Shown one piece after another: positions 62,144 through 64,000 of a stretch of DNA of 64,000 nucleotides (position 1 is the first letter of the stretch; every line of letters begins with the position of its first letter). The stretch spans positions 1,736,001-1,800,000 of the forward strand of contig NZ_CP032100.1 of the NCBI RefSeq assembly GCF_003544815.1, written 5' to 3'. The stretch comes from Arcobacter suis CECT 7833. GTDB taxonomy: Bacteria > Campylobacterota > Campylobacteria > Campylobacterales > Arcobacteraceae. Below the pieces are notes generated by a model. It ran no database searches. It was not told the origin of the DNA and worked only from the letters and a program-made list of their open reading frames with translations. The position numbers and the translations under genes were made by a program.

Positions 62144-64000
62144 ATGAAAAAAACTTTTAAAAATTATATCTTTTCAAGACAAATAATTTTAGTTTCATTA
62201 ATTTTTTTAATCTGCTTTATCTTTAGTACTTATTTACATACAACGCTCACAAAACAAGAAGCCTTAAAACATTCAAAAGCAATATCGAATCAAGTTTTTT
62301 CTTCAATGTACCAAGTAATGAGAAAAGGTTGGAGTAAAGATGATATAAAATTGTTCACTAAATCTTTAGAGAAAAATTTTGAAAGTAGTAATTATGAAAT
62401 AAATCTTTATAGAGGAGAAAAAGTTAGCCAACTTTTTGGAGATATTGAAGAAAAAGCAAAAGATGCAACTTTAGTTGATGTATTAAATGGGAAAATAGAA
62501 AAACTTGATAGTTTTGAAAATAATATTGTAAGAAATATATTGCCATTAAAAGCTACTACTGATTGTAAATCTTGTCATGTGAATGCACAAGTTGGTGATG
62601 TTTTAGGAGTTTTAGAAGTAAAACAAGATTTAAACTCTATCTTTTTAGAATCTAAATATCAATATATTGCATTTTTCTTAATCATTGTTCCTATATTTTA
62701 TATTCTTGCTTTCTTTTCATCAAGATATACAACAAAACCTATAATACAAAATTTAAGTCTGTTTAATAATAAAGTTAAAAATATAAATTCTGTACAAGAT
62801 TTTAAAGCTTTTGATTCAAAAAATATTGATTTATATTTTGAAGAATTTAATCAAATAGTTCATAATGTAGATTTAATGGCTGACAAATTAAAAGGTGTTG
62901 CCGTTGATAAAGAGTTATTAGAGTTTGAAATAAAACTTTTAGACAAATTTATTATTACTTCTGATGTTGTAAAAGATTGGAAAGAGTATATTTGTGATTT
63001 ATTAATTGAAATAAATAAAATCATGGAAACATACACTTTAATGACTATTTTTAGAGTTGGTGAAGATCAGTTCGAAGTTGATATTTTTTGGTTGGGAACG
63101 CCCCAAGACCATCAAAAAGAAGTTTTTGAAGCTTATATAAATAGAACAATAAAAGACTCTGAATATTTCAAAGAAATGACTGATTTTACAATAAAACATG
63201 TAGTTGCAGATAGAAATAGATGTTTAAATGAATTAGTTGAAGATGAAATAGAATATCGTTCAAAATCTCTATTTTTAGATAGTCCAAAAATTGGAGGAAT
63301 TGTTGGAATTGGATTACAATCAGTTTTTGCAAGCGATCCTGTTAGATATATTGTAATTGACTCTATTTTAACAACAATGGCAAATCTTGTGGGTTCAGTA
63401 AAAGCAATCCACAAATATACTCAAGATTTAGAATATTACGCAGCACGTGATCCCTTAACTGATTTATTTAATCAAAGAGTATTTAATGACATGATGAGTT
63501 ATGAAATAAAAAGAGCAGCACGTCATGAATATCCTTTTGCTTTAATGGTTATTGATTGTGATAATTTTAAACCAATTAATGATAATTTTGGTCATGCCTT
63601 TGGAGATAAATTTTTACAAACAGTTGCAAATATTCTTGAAGAAGAGAAAAGAGATGAAGATATAGTTGCAAGATACGGAGGAGATGAATTTACAATTATT
63701 CTTCCTGAATGTGATGAAAATGGAGCGCAAACAGTTGCAAGTAGAATCTCAAAAAGAATAGAAAGTGAGAAATTAATTGCTCCTGATGGATCAAAAGTTG
63801 GAATAACTATTTCTGTTGGAATTTGCGTTTATCCAATGCATACTTTATCTCAAAAAGACATGTTTATAATTGCTGATTATATGATGTATCAAGCAAAAGA
63901 AGAAGGAAAAAATGGTATTAAAATTCCAAATGAAAAAGATATTTCTAATATCTTAAAAACAAATCAAGAAAAATCTTCATTACTAATTAGAGCTATAGAA
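62144..64000 (+). CDS. haem-c sensor diguanylate cyclase (partial, runs off window end)
   Basis: An open frame of 619 codons with no stop before the window end. TM1 (~11-31) leads into a ~140-residue periplasmic domain holding a c-type haem motif C141-K-S-C144-H145, then TM2 (~172-191), a long linker and a GGDEF domain (~430-595): DPLTDLFNQRVF, VIDCDNFKPINDNFGHAFGD and active YGGDEF at 511-516. The layout suggests a redox- or gas-sensing c-di-GMP synthase. The frame continues past the GGDEF domain (KTNQEKSSLLIRAIE), so another domain may follow. Confidence 0.9.
   Translation, partial: MKKTFKNYIFSRQIILVSLIFLICFIFSTYLHTTLTKQEALKHSKAISNQVFSSMYQVMRKGWSKDDIKLFTKSLEKNFESSNYEINLYRGEKVSQLFGDIEEKAKDATLVDVLNGKIEKLDSFENNIVRNILPLKATTDCKSCHVNAQVGDVLGVLEVKQDLNSIFLESKYQYIAFFLIIVPIFYILAFFSSRYTTKPIIQNLSLFNNKVKNINSVQDFKAFDSKNIDLYFEEFNQIVHNVDLMADKLKGVAVDKELLEFEIKLLDKFIITSDVVKDWKEYICDLLIEINKIMETYTLMTIFRVGEDQFEVDIFWLGTPQDHQKEVFEAYINRTIKDSEYFKEMTDFTIKHVVADRNRCLNELVEDEIEYRSKSLFLDSPKIGGIVGIGLQSVFASDPVRYIVIDSILTTMANLVGSVKAIHKYTQDLEYYAARDPLTDLFNQRVFNDMMSYEIKRAARHEYPFALMVIDCDNFKPINDNFGHAFGDKFLQTVANILEEEKRDEDIVARYGGDEFTIILPECDENGAQTVASRISKRIESEKLIAPDGSKVGITISVGICVYPMHTLSQKDMFIIADYMMYQAKEEGKNGIKIPNEKDISNILKTNQEKSSLLIRAIE

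Noticed and set aside
63133-63414. 93-codon minus-strand frame
   Set aside because: Antisense shadow of the partial diguanylate cyclase gene, which runs through it on the plus strand.

Overview
The window reads as a chromosomal segment of an AT-rich Campylobacterota bacterium, most probably an Arcobacter-group species (Arcobacter/Aliarcobacter). The evidence is the 16S rRNA fragment, the very low GC, the short Pgi, the many sensor kinases with an HQWRQPL-type H-box, and the small transporter and c-di-GMP genes. The species call is inference: no search was run.

Layout. 1-1260: 5' part of a 16S gene on the minus strand, with leader and a textbook sigma70 promoter. 1413-5062: a C-terminal coding remnant, then galU-pgi, a YhcH-family gene and an AEC transporter. 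5068-8758: ethanolamine operon (leader ORF, eutB, eutC, permease) with a divergent sensor kinase at 9095. 10953-13348: TSUP exporter, small secreted protein, exonuclease III, membrane protein. 13333-19334: MarR regulator and a divergent TolC-adaptor-RND pump around a perfect 28-bp palindrome. 19331-22070: two sensor kinases. 22224-22616: tRNA Gln-Tyr-Phe-Leu.

22600-30482 is a 7.9-kb integrative element in the tRNA-Leu gene, bounded by an exact 18-bp direct repeat. It carries a tyrosine integrase, an excisionase-like HTH protein, a Rep-like protein and a small possible ssDNA-binding protein. Its cargo is a 931-aa NTPase with the apparent architecture HEPN - NB-ARC - winged helix - TPR - cold-shock domain, followed by a 344-aa protein of unknown type. 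No capsid, secretion or conjugation genes are visible. This cargo pair is the best candidate in the window for an undescribed anti-phage system.

30583-50194: housekeeping and signalling genes (Cache kinase, FMN reductase, several GGDEF/EAL proteins, PIN-PhoH ATPase, HD phosphohydrolase, PdxH, parvulin, DEAD-box helicase, DedA, PxpA, DUF4197). Three genes here (HD protein, DEAD-box helicase, 146-aa protein at 48253) keep their reading frame and ribosome-binding site upstream of any ATG/GTG/TTG and seem to start at ATA or ATT; a FeoB-associated small protein is also broken or oddly started. 50271-64000: GNAT, HtpG with a CIRCE operator, M3 peptidase, ankyrin protein plus catalase, a lipid-transport operon of LetA/LetB type with seven MCE repeats, a truncated haemoglobin, and a diguanylate cyclase with a periplasmic CxxCH haem motif that runs off the window end.
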